A DNA stretch of 64,000 nt from Hyphomicrobiales bacterium (GCA_900465675.1 UBJR01000019.1:186001-250000), one strand, 5' to 3'. Positions 53,859 through 63,429 are shown, counted from the stretch's first letter. Translations and numbers: made by a program. The notes: generated from the sequence alone by a model not told the origin.

Positions 53859-55162
53859 CCACCTTTTCCCCCCGCGAGATCGTATCCGAACTCGATCGTC
53901 ACATCATCGGCCAGCACGACGCCAAGCGCGCCGTGGCGATTGCGCTGCGCAACCGCTGGCGCCGCCAGCAGCTCGACGAGAGCCTGCGCGATGAAGTAAT
54001 GCCGAAGAATATCCTGATGATCGGGCCGACAGGCGTCGGCAAGACGGAAATCTCCCGCCGTCTTGCCAAGCTCGCCGGCGCGCCTTTCATCAAGGTGGAA
54101 GCCACCAAGTTCACCGAAGTCGGCTATGTCGGCCGCGACGTCGAACAGATCATCCGTGACCTCGTCGAGATCGGCATCGGGCTCATTCGCGACAAGAAGC
54201 GCGCCGAAGTCGAAGCCAAGGCGCATATGAGCGCCGAAGAGCGCGTGCTCGATGCTCTGGTCGGCGCAACGGCCTCGCCTTCAACACGCGATAGCTTCCG
54301 CAAGAAGCTTCGCACCGGCGAGCTCGACGACAAGGAAATCGATATCGAAGTCGCCGATTCCGGTTCGGGCATGGGCGGCTTTGACATCCCCGGCATGCCG
54401 GGCGCCAATATCGGCGTTCTGAACCTGTCCGATATGTTCGGCAAGGCGATGGGCGGCCGTACCAAGAAGGTCCGCACGACGGTCAAGGCATCCTATACCG
54501 ATCTGATCCGCGACGAATCCGACAAGCTGATCGACAACGAAGTCATCCAGCGCGAAGCGGTTCGCTCCGTCGAGAACGATGGCATCGTCTTCCTCGACGA
54601 GATCGACAAGATCGCTGCCCGCGATGGCGGCATGGGTGCCGGCGTGTCTCGCGAAGGTGTTCAGCGCGACCTGTTGCCGCTCGTTGAGGGAACGACGGTT
54701 TCGACCAAGTATGGTCCGGTCAAGACCGACCATATCCTGTTCATCGCGTCGGGCGCCTTCCACGTCTCGAAGCCTTCGGATCTTCTGCCGGAACTGCAGG
54801 GCCGCCTGCCGATCCGTGTCGAGCTCCGGCCGCTCAGCAAGGAGGATTTCCGCCGCATCCTGACGGAGACGGAGGCCAGCCTCATCCGCCAGTACCGGGC
54901 GCTGATGCAGACGGAAGAACTGAGCCTCGACTTCACCAGCGACGCGATCGACGCGCTTGCCGATGTTGCGGTTCACCTGAACTCGACGGTCGAGAATATC
55001 GGCGCCCGCCGCCTGCAGACGGTCATGGAGCGGGTGCTGGACGAAATCTCGTTCAACGCGCCGGATCGTGGCGGCAGCGCCGTGACCATCGATGCGGATT
55101 ACGTCCGGGAACATGTCGGCGATCTCGCCAACAATACCGATCTCTCCCGGTTCATCCTTTAA
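53855..55162 (+). CDS. hslU: ATP-dependent protease ATPase subunit HslU (ClpY)
   Basis: AAA+ unfoldase of HslUV. The 435-aa protein has the N-terminal REIVSELDRHIIGQHDAKRAVAIAL split by family convention, Walker A IGPTGVGKTEISRR (56-69), KFTEVGYVGRDVEQI (pore loop GYVG), Walker B VFLDEIDKIA, and the sensor/arginine-finger region ELQGRLPIRVEL. An intermediate I-domain spans about residues 110-240. Start overlaps the GNAT stop by 4 bp. Confidence 0.97.
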   Translation: MTTFSPREIVSELDRHIIGQHDAKRAVAIALRNRWRRQQLDESLRDEVMPKNILMIGPTGVGKTEISRRLAKLAGAPFIKVEATKFTEVGYVGRDVEQIIRDLVEIGIGLIRDKKRAEVEAKAHMSAEERVLDALVGATASPSTRDSFRKKLRTGELDDKEIDIEVADSGSGMGGFDIPGMPGANIGVLNLSDMFGKAMGGRTKKVRTTVKASYTDLIRDESDKLIDNEVIQREAVRSVENDGIVFLDEIDKIAARDGGMGAGVSREGVQRDLLPLVEGTTVSTKYGPVKTDHILFIASGAFHVSKPSDLLPELQGRLPIRVELRPLSKEDFRRILTETEASLIRQYRALMQTEELSLDFTSDAIDALADVAVHLNSTVENIGARRLQTVMERVLDEISFNAPDRGGSAVTIDADYVREHVGDLANNTDLSRFIL

Positions 55163-55228
55163 ATTTCCCAATGCGCGAAATGCTTTGCGTTTCGCGTAGG
55201 CGATTTTGACGATCGAACCCTCGACAGC

Positions 55229-55256
55229 GGGCCTTTTACTTTTTAGTGAAGGGCCC
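55229..55256 (+). terminator. Terminator after hslU
   Basis: Hairpin GGGCCTTTTAC (55229-55239) / GTGAAGGGCCC (55246-55256), 11 pairs including two G-T, then GGTTTCTTTT. Confidence 0.65.
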
Positions 55257-55351
55257 GGTTTCTTTTGCGGGCGCGGCTTTATTAGGACAAGATTCTGGTT
55301 CAGTCACCGCGCTTCGCAGACAGGACGACAAACTCGACGGGATAGCGGATC

Positions 55352-56296
55352 GTGCGACGCCTTTTGACATGCCTTCTGATCGCCGTAACGGCCTTCGCCT
55401 CGGCGCCGGCCTATGCCATGCAGACCGTGCCGCCCGGCAATCGCAACGTCGAGCAGCCGCCGGTCCCTGGCGCTTCGGTCCGCCGCACCAAGGGTACCAA
55501 GACGACCTTCGATCGCAAGTACGAGAAGATCTATGAGCTTCTGTCGACCGATCACGAGTTGATGGGCAAGATCCGCAAGACCGCCGCCGCCTATGGTATC
55601 GAACCGATCCATATCATCGGCGCGCTGGTCGGTGAGCATACCTACAATGTCGATGCCTATGACCGGCTGCAGTCCTATTACGTCAAGGCAGCGTCTTACG
55701 CAGGCGAAAGCTTCCGTTTTGCCTATGACGGCGAGGATGTCGATACCTTCATCGGCCGCCCGGAATTTGCCGGATGCAACGGCAAAAGCGATTCCTATCA
55801 GCTCTGGAGCTGCCGCGAGGACGTCTGGGAAACCGACTTCCGCGGCAAGACGGTCGGCGGCAAGAAATTTCCGGACAACCGCTTCAGCGCCGTCTTCTTC
55901 CAGCCCTTCTATGCCGGGCAGACTTTCGGCCTTGGGCAAATCAATCCGCTGACCGCCCTGATGCTGTCCGATCTCGTCACCCGCGTCTCGGGCTATCCGA
56001 AGCTCAGCGAGAAGGATGCCAGTGGCGTCTACAAGGCGATCATGCAGCCGGATATTTCTCTGGCCTTCGTTGCCGCCTCCGTCCGCACCTCGATCGACGA
56101 CTACAAGCGGATCGCCGGCATGGATATCTCGGACAATCCGGGCCTGACGGCGACTCTCTACAATGTCGGCAACTCCCGCCAGCGTGCTTCGGCGATCGCA
56201 GCCAAAAACCACGGCGGTGCGACAGTTTGGCCGGAAGAGAACTATTACGGCTGGCTGATCAACGACAAGCTGGACGAGCTGAAGGCACTGAACTAA
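55352..56296 (+). CDS. DUF1402 exported protein with lytic-transglycosylase-like motifs
   Basis: The 314-aa protein starts with GTG and has a signal peptide (LLTCLLIAVTAFASAPAYA, cleavage near residue 22). The mature part, annotated in databases as DUF1402, contains three motifs in the order of soluble lytic transglycosylases: IHIIGALVGEHTYN with a candidate catalytic Glu95, FGLGQINPLTALM (192-204) and ATLYNVGNSRQRA (267-279), cf. ES, GLMQ..P.TA and A.YNAG. A periplasmic muramidase-like role is therefore my inference, not an established function. Stands alone between hslU and a P450 gene. Confidence 0.75.
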   Translation: MRRLLTCLLIAVTAFASAPAYAMQTVPPGNRNVEQPPVPGASVRRTKGTKTTFDRKYEKIYELLSTDHELMGKIRKTAAAYGIEPIHIIGALVGEHTYNVDAYDRLQSYYVKAASYAGESFRFAYDGEDVDTFIGRPEFAGCNGKSDSYQLWSCREDVWETDFRGKTVGGKKFPDNRFSAVFFQPFYAGQTFGLGQINPLTALMLSDLVTRVSGYPKLSEKDASGVYKAIMQPDISLAFVAASVRTSIDDYKRIAGMDISDNPGLTATLYNVGNSRQRASAIAAKNHGGATVWPEENYYGWLINDKLDELKALN

Positions 56297-56347
56297 CCTT
56301 CTGCCTTGCCGGGAAGGCCCAAATCTTCCACGAAAGGCTGAAATATC

Positions 56348-57748
56348 ATGGACATGCGTCCGGATCCCTTCGTCCCACCCGCACCGGTGCCGCGCAGCGT
56401 GCCGCCGTCACGGCTGGAGATCATCCGCACCATCCTGCGCAATCCGTTGGAGCTCTGGGGCGAACCGTCCTACACGCTGCCTTGGATTAAGACCCGCTTC
56501 TTCCGTGACAGCACGATCATCGTCAACGATCCCGGCCTCATCAAGCATGTGCTGGTCGACAATGCTTCGAATTACCGGATGTCGGATATTCGCCAGCTGG
56601 TACTGCGGCCAATCCTGCGCGATGGTCTGCTGACCGCCGAAGGTCCTGTCTGGAAGCGTTCCCGCAAGGCCGTTGCCCCGGTTTTCACCCCACGGCACGC
56701 GAAGGGCTTCGCCGGGCAGATGCTGCAGCAGTCCGAGCTCTATGCGGAGAAATACGAGGCGGGCGGCAATTTCGATATCGCCGCCGATATGACCGAGCTC
56801 ACCTTCGCGATCCTCGCCGATACGCTGTTTTCAGGCGAGATCGCCTCGGTCTCGGATAATTTCGCCGGTGACGTCAATGCGCTGCTGCATCGCATGGGCC
56901 GCGTCGATCCGATGGATCTGATGAGGGCGCCGTCCTGGGTGCCGCGCATCACGCGGATCGGCGGCCAGAAGATTCTCGATCAGTTCCGCAACATGGTTCA
57001 CCGGACGATGGATCTGCGCCTCGAGCAGATGCGTGCCGACCGCGCCGCCGTGCCTGAGGATTTCCTGACGCTGCTGCTCGAACAGGCGGGGCCTGATGGC
57101 CTGACGAACGAGGAGATCGAGGACAATATCCTGACCTTCATCGGCGCCGGTCATGAAACCACGGCCCGTGCGCTCGCCTGGACGCTCTATTGCATCGCCA
57201 ATAGCCCGCATATCCGCGAAGCGATGGAGGAAGAGATCGACCGCATTCTCGCAAGCGGTGCAGAGCCGGTCGAATGGCTGGATCTGATGCCGGTGACCCG
57301 GGCGGCCTTCGAAGAGGCGCTCCGTCTTTATCCGCCGGCGCCCTCTATCAACCGCGCGGCCATCGCTGATGACAGCTGGACCGATGCCAAGGGAGAGCGG
57401 GTCGATATCCATGCCGGCATGACGGTGCTGATCATGCCGTGGACGCTGCACCGCCACGAACTCTACTGGGAAAAACCGCGGGCCTATATGCCCGAACGCT
57501 TCCTGCCGGAAAACCGCGGGAAGATCGGCCGCTTCCAGTTCCTGCCCTTCGGAGCCGGACCGCGCGTCTGCATCGGCGCAACCTTCGCGTTGCAGGAAGC
57601 GGTGATTGCACTTGCGGTGCTGATGAAGCGCTTCCGCTTTGATGTCACCGAGAAAACCAACCCGTGGCCGGTGCAGAAACTGACGACGCAGCCGCAGAAT
57701 GGCCTACCGATGCGGGTTACGCCCCGCACTCTTTCCGGTCAGGCATAA
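56348..57748 (+). CDS. Cytochrome P450
   Basis: Soluble haem monooxygenase, 466 aa with no membrane anchor. Hallmarks: I-helix FIGAGHETTARALAW, the K-helix ExxR in FEEALRLYPPAPS, and the haem-binding FGAGPRVCIGATFA with Cys408. Length and sequence resemble the bacterial CYP102/CYP4-like (fatty-acid-type) or carotenoid-associated groups more than short CYP101-type enzymes, but the substrate cannot be named. No ferredoxin or reductase gene is adjacent, so electrons must come from elsewhere. Between the DUF1402 gene and glcB. Confidence 0.93.
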   Translation: MDMRPDPFVPPAPVPRSVPPSRLEIIRTILRNPLELWGEPSYTLPWIKTRFFRDSTIIVNDPGLIKHVLVDNASNYRMSDIRQLVLRPILRDGLLTAEGPVWKRSRKAVAPVFTPRHAKGFAGQMLQQSELYAEKYEAGGNFDIAADMTELTFAILADTLFSGEIASVSDNFAGDVNALLHRMGRVDPMDLMRAPSWVPRITRIGGQKILDQFRNMVHRTMDLRLEQMRADRAAVPEDFLTLLLEQAGPDGLTNEEIEDNILTFIGAGHETTARALAWTLYCIANSPHIREAMEEEIDRILASGAEPVEWLDLMPVTRAAFEEALRLYPPAPSINRAAIADDSWTDAKGERVDIHAGMTVLIMPWTLHRHELYWEKPRAYMPERFLPENRGKIGRFQFLPFGAGPRVCIGATFALQEAVIALAVLMKRFRFDVTEKTNPWPVQKLTTQPQNGLPMRVTPRTLSGQA

Positions 57749-57836
57749 ATCTTTCTAACTATTGAACAATTGACTATGAATGAAAGCGGCGCAAAGTGGC
57801 ACCATCACCCTTTTCCGTCTGCCGGAGGAATATTGT

Positions 57837-60008
57837 ATGAGCACCATTGAAAAGCACGGTCTGTCGATCGAGCCCGTCCTTCATGATTTTCTCGTCAAGG
57901 AAGCGCTGCCTGGTCTTGGCCTCGACGCGGAAGCATTTTTCGCCGGCTTCTCGAAGATCGTTCACGATCTCGCGCCGAAGAACCGCGAGCTACTCGCAAA
58001 GCGCGACAGTCTGCAGGCCGAGATCGACGGCTGGTACCGCAAGAATGGCGCGCCCGTTGATATGGAAGTCTACGAGGCCTTTCTGCGGCAGATCGGCTAT
58101 CTCCTGCCCGAAGGCTCGGATTTCACCGTCTCGACCAGCAATGTCGATGCCGAGATTTCCTCGATCGCTGGTCCGCAGCTCGTCGTTCCGGTCATGAACG
58201 CCCGGTACGCACTGAATGCCGCCAATGCCCGCTGGGGCTCGCTCTACGATGCGCTCTACGGCACGGATGCAATTCCCGAGACCGACGGCGCGGAGAAGGG
58301 CAGGGGCTACAATCCGAAGCGCGGTGAAAAGGTCATCGCCTGGGTTCGCGACTTCCTGGACAGTGCCGTGCCGCTCGAAGGCGGCTCCTGGAAAGATGTC
58401 GGCAGCCTGAAGGTTGAGGGTTCAACGCTTGCGATCACCGACGTCGATGGAGAAGCGTTGCCGCTGAAGGACGCCGCACATTTCGCCGGCTACCGGGGCT
58501 CTGCCGAAGCGCCCACCCACATCCTGCTCAAGAATAACGGCATTCACATCGAGATCGTCATCGACTCGTCGACGGCCATCGGCAAGACCGATCCGGCTGG
58601 CATCTCGGATGTCTGGCTGGAATCGGCGATCACGGCCATCATGGACTGCGAAGATTCGATCGCTGCCGTCGATGCCGAAGACAAGGTGGTCGTCTACAGG
58701 AACTGGCTCGGCCTGATGAAGGGCGATCTGCAGGAGGAAGTCTCGAAGGGCGGTTCGTCCTTCATCCGCAAGCTCAATCCGGATAGCGAGATCACGGCGC
58801 CTGATGGCTCCACCTTCGAGCTGCACCGCCGCTCGCTGATGCTGGTGCGCAATGTCGGCCACCTGATGACCAATCCGGCGATTCACGACCGGGATGGCAA
58901 CGAAGTGCCTGAGGGCATCATGGACGCGGTCGTGACGGGTCTGATCGCGCTTTACGACGTCGGCCCGAACGGCCGCCGCAAGAACTCGCGCGAGGGTTCG
59001 ATGTATGTCGTCAAGCCGAAGATGCACGGCCCCGAGGAAGTCGCCTTCGCCGTCGAAATCTTCGGGCGCGTCGAAGAGCTGCTCGGCATGCCCACGAATA
59101 TCATCAAGATGGGCATCATGGATGAAGAGCGCCGCACAACGGTCAATCTCAAGGAATGCATCCGCGCCGCGCGGGAGCGCGTCGTCTTCATCAACACCGG
59201 TTTCCTCGATCGCACCGGCGACGAAATCCATACCTCGATGGAAGCGGGCCCGATGATCCGCAAGGGGGACATGAAGCAGGCGGCCTGGATCTCGGCCTAC
59301 GAGAACTGGAACGTCGATATCGGTCTCGAATGCGGCCTGTCCGGCCATGCCCAGATCGGCAAGGGCATGTGGGCGATGCCCGACCTGATGGCGGCGATGC
59401 TGGAACAGAAGATCGCTCATCCGAAAGCGGGTGCCAATACGGCCTGGGTACCATCGCCGACAGCCGCAACCCTGCATGCCACGCATTATCACAAGATCAA
59501 TGTTGCCGGCGTTCAACGCGGCCTGAAAGACCGGGCTCGGGCAAAGCTGTCGGATATTCTCTCGGTGCCCGTCGCGCCGCGGCCGAACTGGACGCCCGAG
59601 GAAATCCAGCGCGAACTCGACAACAACGCCCAGGGCATTCTCGGCTATGTCGTCCGCTGGGTCGACCAGGGCGTCGGCTGCTCGAAAGTCCCTGACATCA
59701 ACAACGTGGGCCTGATGGAGGACCGTGCGACGCTTCGCATCTCCGCCCAGCACATGGCGAACTGGCTGTATCACAAGGTCGTCACCAAAGCGCAGATCGT
59801 CGAGACGATGAAGCGAATGGCCGCCGTCGTCGATCAGCAGAATGCCGGCGATGCCGCCTACCAGCCGATGGCCGGCAATTTCGATCGCTCGATTGCCTTC
59901 CAGGCTGCCGTCGATCTCGTGCTCAAGGGTCGAGAACAGCCGAACGGCTACACCGAGCCGGTTCTCCATCGCCGCCGGCTGGAGCTGAAAGCCGCGCAAC
60001 CGGCCTGA
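57837..60008 (+). CDS. glcB: Malate synthase G
   Basis: Condenses glyoxylate with acetyl-CoA to malate. The 723-aa protein is the long G isoform, with MDCEDSIAAVDAEDKV, NRDGNEVPEG-type catalytic region (here HDRDGNEVPEGIMDAVV), KMHGPEEVAFAVEIF, GIMDEERRTTVNLKECI and the catalytic-base region near the end (DQGVGCSKVPDI). Start at the ATG at 57837 (STIEKHGLSIEP) with GGAGG upstream. Monocistronic, with a strong terminator. Confidence 0.97.
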   Translation: MSTIEKHGLSIEPVLHDFLVKEALPGLGLDAEAFFAGFSKIVHDLAPKNRELLAKRDSLQAEIDGWYRKNGAPVDMEVYEAFLRQIGYLLPEGSDFTVSTSNVDAEISSIAGPQLVVPVMNARYALNAANARWGSLYDALYGTDAIPETDGAEKGRGYNPKRGEKVIAWVRDFLDSAVPLEGGSWKDVGSLKVEGSTLAITDVDGEALPLKDAAHFAGYRGSAEAPTHILLKNNGIHIEIVIDSSTAIGKTDPAGISDVWLESAITAIMDCEDSIAAVDAEDKVVVYRNWLGLMKGDLQEEVSKGGSSFIRKLNPDSEITAPDGSTFELHRRSLMLVRNVGHLMTNPAIHDRDGNEVPEGIMDAVVTGLIALYDVGPNGRRKNSREGSMYVVKPKMHGPEEVAFAVEIFGRVEELLGMPTNIIKMGIMDEERRTTVNLKECIRAARERVVFINTGFLDRTGDEIHTSMEAGPMIRKGDMKQAAWISAYENWNVDIGLECGLSGHAQIGKGMWAMPDLMAAMLEQKIAHPKAGANTAWVPSPTAATLHATHYHKINVAGVQRGLKDRARAKLSDILSVPVAPRPNWTPEEIQRELDNNAQGILGYVVRWVDQGVGCSKVPDINNVGLMEDRATLRISAQHMANWLYHKVVTKAQIVETMKRMAAVVDQQNAGDAAYQPMAGNFDRSIAFQAAVDLVLKGREQPNGYTEPVLHRRRLELKAAQPA

Positions 60009-60028
60009 GACTTGAAAGAATAAAACGA

Positions 60029-60062
60029 GAAAGGCCGCCGGAAGCAATTCCGGCGGCCTTTT
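60029..60062. terminator. Bidirectional terminator between glcB and the L,D-transpeptidase gene
   Basis: Hairpin AAAGGCCGCCGGAA (60030-60043) / TTCCGGCGGCCTTT (60048-60061) around GCAA, in the convergent gap, with T-rich sequence beyond on the plus strand. Confidence 0.9.
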
Positions 60063-60086
60063 CTTGTAGCGTATCAGGCAAAGCGC

Positions 60087-60770
60087 TTACTGAATAACGA
60101 TGACCTTCGAGGTCGCGCGGCCCGGACGGACGCGGCTGTAGAGGTCGATTACGTCCTGGTTCATCAGGCGGATGCAGCCCGACGAAGCGGCGGTGCCGAT
60201 CGAAGCCCATTCCGGCGTGCCGTGCAGGCGGAACAGCGTGTCCTGGCCCTGCTCGTTGAAAAGATACATGGCGCGGGCGCCGAGCGGATTGGTCAGGCCC
60301 GGATCCATGCCGTTTTCGACATACTTGGCGATCTCAGGACGGCGGACCGCCATTTCCTTCGGCGGGTGCCAGTTCGGCCATTCCTGCTTCCAGGCAACGT
60401 AGGCGGTGCCTGCCCATGCAAAGCCTGCCTTGCCGACGCCGATGCCGTAGCGCATCGCCTTGCCGCCGGGCAGGATATAGTAGAGGTGCCGCTCGCGGGT
60501 GTTGACGATGATCGTGCCCGGGCGCTCGTCGCTCTGGTAGCTGACGATCTGGCGGCGGAATTCCGGCTTCACGCGCTGGATCGGGATGGCGGGCAGTGAG
60601 TATCCGGCATCCGTCTTGACGCCATAGGCGTCGTCGAAAATCTGCGCCGTCTGGACAGTCGGGCCAGCGGCCTTATCTTCGACGGAAGCGCTCTCGGAGC
60701 TGGTAGAGCAACCGGCGAGGGCAAGTGTTGCCATCAGGCCGAATACAGGGAATGCATTGCGGATGCGCAT
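60087..60770 (-). CDS. L,D-transpeptidase lipoprotein (YkuD domain)
   Basis: Forms 3-3 peptidoglycan crosslinks or attaches proteins to peptidoglycan. The 227-aa protein has an N-terminal lipoprotein signal (PVFGLMATLALAGCS, lipidated Cys21) and a YkuD domain with the family motif FRLHGTPEWASIGTAASSG then CIRLMNQD; the catalytic cysteine is Cys199. The wall-crosslinking role is particularly relevant in Rhizobiales, which grow from the pole and use many L,D-transpeptidases. Divergent from mmcB across 181 bp of fairly AT-rich DNA. Confidence 0.93.
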   Translation of the reverse strand: MRIRNAFPVFGLMATLALAGCSTSSESASVEDKAAGPTVQTAQIFDDAYGVKTDAGYSLPAIPIQRVKPEFRRQIVSYQSDERPGTIIVNTRERHLYYILPGGKAMRYGIGVGKAGFAWAGTAYVAWKQEWPNWHPPKEMAVRRPEIAKYVENGMDPGLTNPLGARAMYLFNEQGQDTLFRLHGTPEWASIGTAASSGCIRLMNQDVIDLYSRVRPGRATSKVIVIQ

Positions 60771-60951
60771 GGATATCTCTTAAGTTTTTGGGCAATCAGG
60801 GAGGGGTCGCCGAACCATCTTTGATTATGGTTTATTTTCGATTAACTTCGGCTTTGCAAGATGCTGCATCGCGACAAAAGTTACCCGCAGCGGCAAATTA
60901 AAAGCGCATTGCTTTTTTGCAACAACAAGCACCCTCTTCCGGCGGTTATCC

Positions 60952-61446
60952 ATGACGATTTTGAGCGTTTACAATAACAATCCGTTAATAGATGGCCGGC
61001 AATCGGACAGAGCTATGCTTGTGCGCCGCGGGACTCAGATTTTACTTCACGACATGCGTCACGCGCTGCTTCCCGAACTGCCGCTGGCAAGCGGCAGGCG
61101 GGCCGACCTGATCACCATTTCCGAGAAGGGCGAAATCTGGATCATCGAGATCAAGACGTCGATCGAGGACTTCAGGGTCGATCGCAAATGGCCGGAATAC
61201 CGCGCCCATTGCGACCGCCTTTTCTTCGCCACTCACAAGGATGTTCCGCTCGACATCTTCCCGGAGGAGTGCGGCCTGTTTCTATCCGACGGCTACGGCG
61301 CGCACATGATCCGCGAGGCGCCTGAACACCGTCTGGCACCGGCGACCCGCAAGTCGGTGATGCTGAATTTCTCGCGCGCCGCCGCCCAGCGGTTGATGAT
61401 GGCTGAATGGGCGAACGGCAAGCCGCTCGCCATCGACGATATCTGA
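60952..61446 (+). CDS. mmcB: MmcB-family DNA repair protein
   Basis: The 164-aa protein matches the MmcB/COG5321 family, a PD-(D/E)XK-like putative nuclease involved in mitomycin C or alkylation resistance in Caulobacter. The candidate active site is ASGRRADLITISEKGEIW then IIEIKTSIEDF (D...ExK, about residues 49-72), followed by KWPEYRAHCDRLFFA. Single gene, convergent with actR. Confidence 0.87.
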   Translation: MTILSVYNNNPLIDGRQSDRAMLVRRGTQILLHDMRHALLPELPLASGRRADLITISEKGEIWIIEIKTSIEDFRVDRKWPEYRAHCDRLFFATHKDVPLDIFPEECGLFLSDGYGAHMIREAPEHRLAPATRKSVMLNFSRAAAQRLMMAEWANGKPLAIDDI

Positions 61447-61465
61447 GGACGGTTTTTAGGCGCGC

Positions 61466-62041
61466 CTACTTCGGCGCGCGCTTGGCGAGAATACGCTGCA
61501 GCGTCCGCCTGTGCATGTTGAGCCGCCGCGCCGTTTCCGAAACATTGCGCTCACACATCTCGTAGACGCGCTGGATATGTTCCCAGCGCACCCGGTCGGC
61601 CGACATCGGGTTCTCCGGCAGTTCGGCCTTTTCGCCCGGGCGCTGCGTCAGTGCCGCAAACACGTCGTCGGCGTCGGCAGGTTTTGCAAGATAGTCGACC
61701 GCGCCGAGCTTCACCGCAGTCACTGCCGTGGCGATATTACCGTAGCCGGTCAAAACGATGATGCGGGTATCATCGCGGCGCTGGCGGATCGCTTCGATGA
61801 CGTCGAGCCCGTTTCCATCGCCGAGACGAAGATCGACCACCGCATATTTCGGCGGATGCGCCTTCGACTTCGCAACACCTTCCGCAACGGACTCGGCCGT
61901 CTCGACCGCAAAGCCCCGCGTTTCCATAGCCCGCGCCAGACGCCGCAGAAACGGGCCGTCGTCATCGACGATCAACAGGCTCGCATCGGGACCGATATCG
62001 TGCTCGGAGATTGCAAGGATTTCGCTGGTCTGTTCGTTCAT
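61466..62041 (-). CDS. actR: Redox-response regulator ActR (RegA/PrrA family)
   Basis: Response regulator of the ActS-ActR (RegB-RegA) system governing redox, CO2-fixation, nitrogen and acid-tolerance genes. The 191-aa protein has a receiver with DDD pocket and Asp70 in YAVVDLRLGDGNG, a hinge with the family's run of Pro/Glu, and a Fis-type helix-turn-helix C-terminus NVSETARRLNMHRRTLQRIL, which is nearly invariant in RegA proteins. Start at the ATG at 62041. actS is 67 bp upstream on the same strand. Confidence 0.95.
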   Translation of the reverse strand: MNEQTSEILAISEHDIGPDASLLIVDDDGPFLRRLARAMETRGFAVETAESVAEGVAKSKAHPPKYAVVDLRLGDGNGLDVIEAIRQRRDDTRIIVLTGYGNIATAVTAVKLGAVDYLAKPADADDVFAALTQRPGEKAELPENPMSADRVRWEHIQRVYEMCERNVSETARRLNMHRRTLQRILAKRAPK

Positions 62042-62108
62042 GGTCTTCAATCCCGGCGGTTGCGCGCCCTGATATACGTCAACTGCTCATGTCTTTATGC
62101 CGATAAAG

Positions 62109-63419
62109 TCATTTTGTCGAATGGGCATCTATCAGCATGCGCGGCCATTCGACACGGATCCGGGCGCCCTCGCTTTCGGGATCGCGGTTCTCGAAGACCA
62201 GCGCCGCGCCAGAGCGTTCAAGCAGCGTCTTGGCAATGAAAAGCCCGAGCCCCAGGCCGCCTGCGGTGTCTTCCTTCTGCCGCCTGGTCATGTAGGGTTC
62301 GCCGATCCGGGTCAGGATGTCGGGTGCATAACCGTTGCCGTCATCCTCGATGATGATCAGGACACGGCGATGGTCGTGTTCGACGGTTATGGTCACTTTC
62401 TCGCGAGCATAGTCGACGGCATTCTCGATCAGGTTTCCGAGACCGTACATGATGCCGGCATTGCGCTCGGTTACCGGCTCGCCCTTGCGCGGGCTCTTCT
62501 CGATCAGCTCAAGCGTGATACCGGATTCGCGATAGGGCTCGACGATCTCCTCAACCATCGACGACAGCGGCAGCCGGCGCATATGCGCATCGCCTTCCGC
62601 AGACAGGCTCGTCAACCGTTTCAGGATATCGCGGCACCGTTCGCTCTGGCTGCGCAGAAGCTGCACATCCTCACGAAACCGGTCATCGTCCTTCAGCTCG
62701 CGTTCCATCTCCTTGGCAACGACGCTGATCGTCGCCAGCGGCGTGCCGAGTTCATGGGCGGCGGCGGCGGCAAGACCGTCGAGCTGCGAGAGATGCTTCT
62801 CCCGCTGCAGCACCAGTTCGGTTGCCGCAAGGGCATCGGCAAGCTGGCTTGCCTCCATCGACACGCGGTAGGCGTAGAAGGCCGCAAAGGCCATCGTCGA
62901 GGCAATCGAGCACCAGACGCCGAACTGCATGACGTTGTGGACGTTGATCTCGACGCCGTCGAACCAGGGAAGCGGGAAGGGCGAAAAGGCAAGAATGGTG
63001 ATGCAGACCATCGCAAAGACGATCAGCGCCGTGCTGTAGCGGATCGGCTGCGAGGCAAAGGAGATGATGACGGGGACACAGACCAGAGCGGCGAACGGAT
63101 TGGCAAGCCCGCCGGTGATGAAAAGCAGCGCCGAAAGCTGCAGCAGATCGAGCCCGAGCAGCGCAAAGGCGGCCGGCGGTTCCAGGCGATGTGTCGCCGG
63201 GTAACGAATGGTCAGATAGAAGTTCACCCAGGCGAGCGCGGCAATCAGCGAGCAGCTGGCGATTAGCGGCAAAGGAAATTTCAGCCAGAAGGCGACGATG
63301 AACACCGTCACCGCCTGACCGGCGACTGCAAGCCAGCGCAATCGCACGATCGTCTGCAGCCGGAGTCTGCGGCTGCTATGCCTGTCTTCCTGCGTCTTGC
63401 TCTCGGCGTCATCCACCAT
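62109..63419 (-). CDS. actS: Redox sensor histidine kinase ActS (RegB/PrrB family)
   Basis: Membrane kinase sensing quinone-pool redox state. The 436-aa protein has about six membrane segments (residues 26-195), the quinone-binding heptapeptide GGLANPF (103-109), the H-box AAAAHELGTPLATI (His222), and the redox-switch cysteine in QSERCRDILKRL (Cys262, matching RegB Cys265). HATPase motifs GLGNLIENAVDYA and DDGNGYAPD follow. I chose the ATG at 63419, which has AAGGA seven bases upstream; the GTG at 63440 would overlap hrpB. All signal residues expected of RegB are intact. Confidence 0.95.
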   Translation of the reverse strand: MVDDAESKTQEDRHSSRRLRLQTIVRLRWLAVAGQAVTVFIVAFWLKFPLPLIASCSLIAALAWVNFYLTIRYPATHRLEPPAAFALLGLDLLQLSALLFITGGLANPFAALVCVPVIISFASQPIRYSTALIVFAMVCITILAFSPFPLPWFDGVEINVHNVMQFGVWCSIASTMAFAAFYAYRVSMEASQLADALAATELVLQREKHLSQLDGLAAAAAHELGTPLATISVVAKEMERELKDDDRFREDVQLLRSQSERCRDILKRLTSLSAEGDAHMRRLPLSSMVEEIVEPYRESGITLELIEKSPRKGEPVTERNAGIMYGLGNLIENAVDYAREKVTITVEHDHRRVLIIIEDDGNGYAPDILTRIGEPYMTRRQKEDTAGGLGLGLFIAKTLLERSGAALVFENRDPESEGARIRVEWPRMLIDAHSTK

Positions 63420-63429
63420 CGTCATGTCC

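Noticed and set aside
61460..61479. GC-rich inverted repeat between mmcB and actR as a terminator
   Set aside because: No T run follows on either strand in the correct position.
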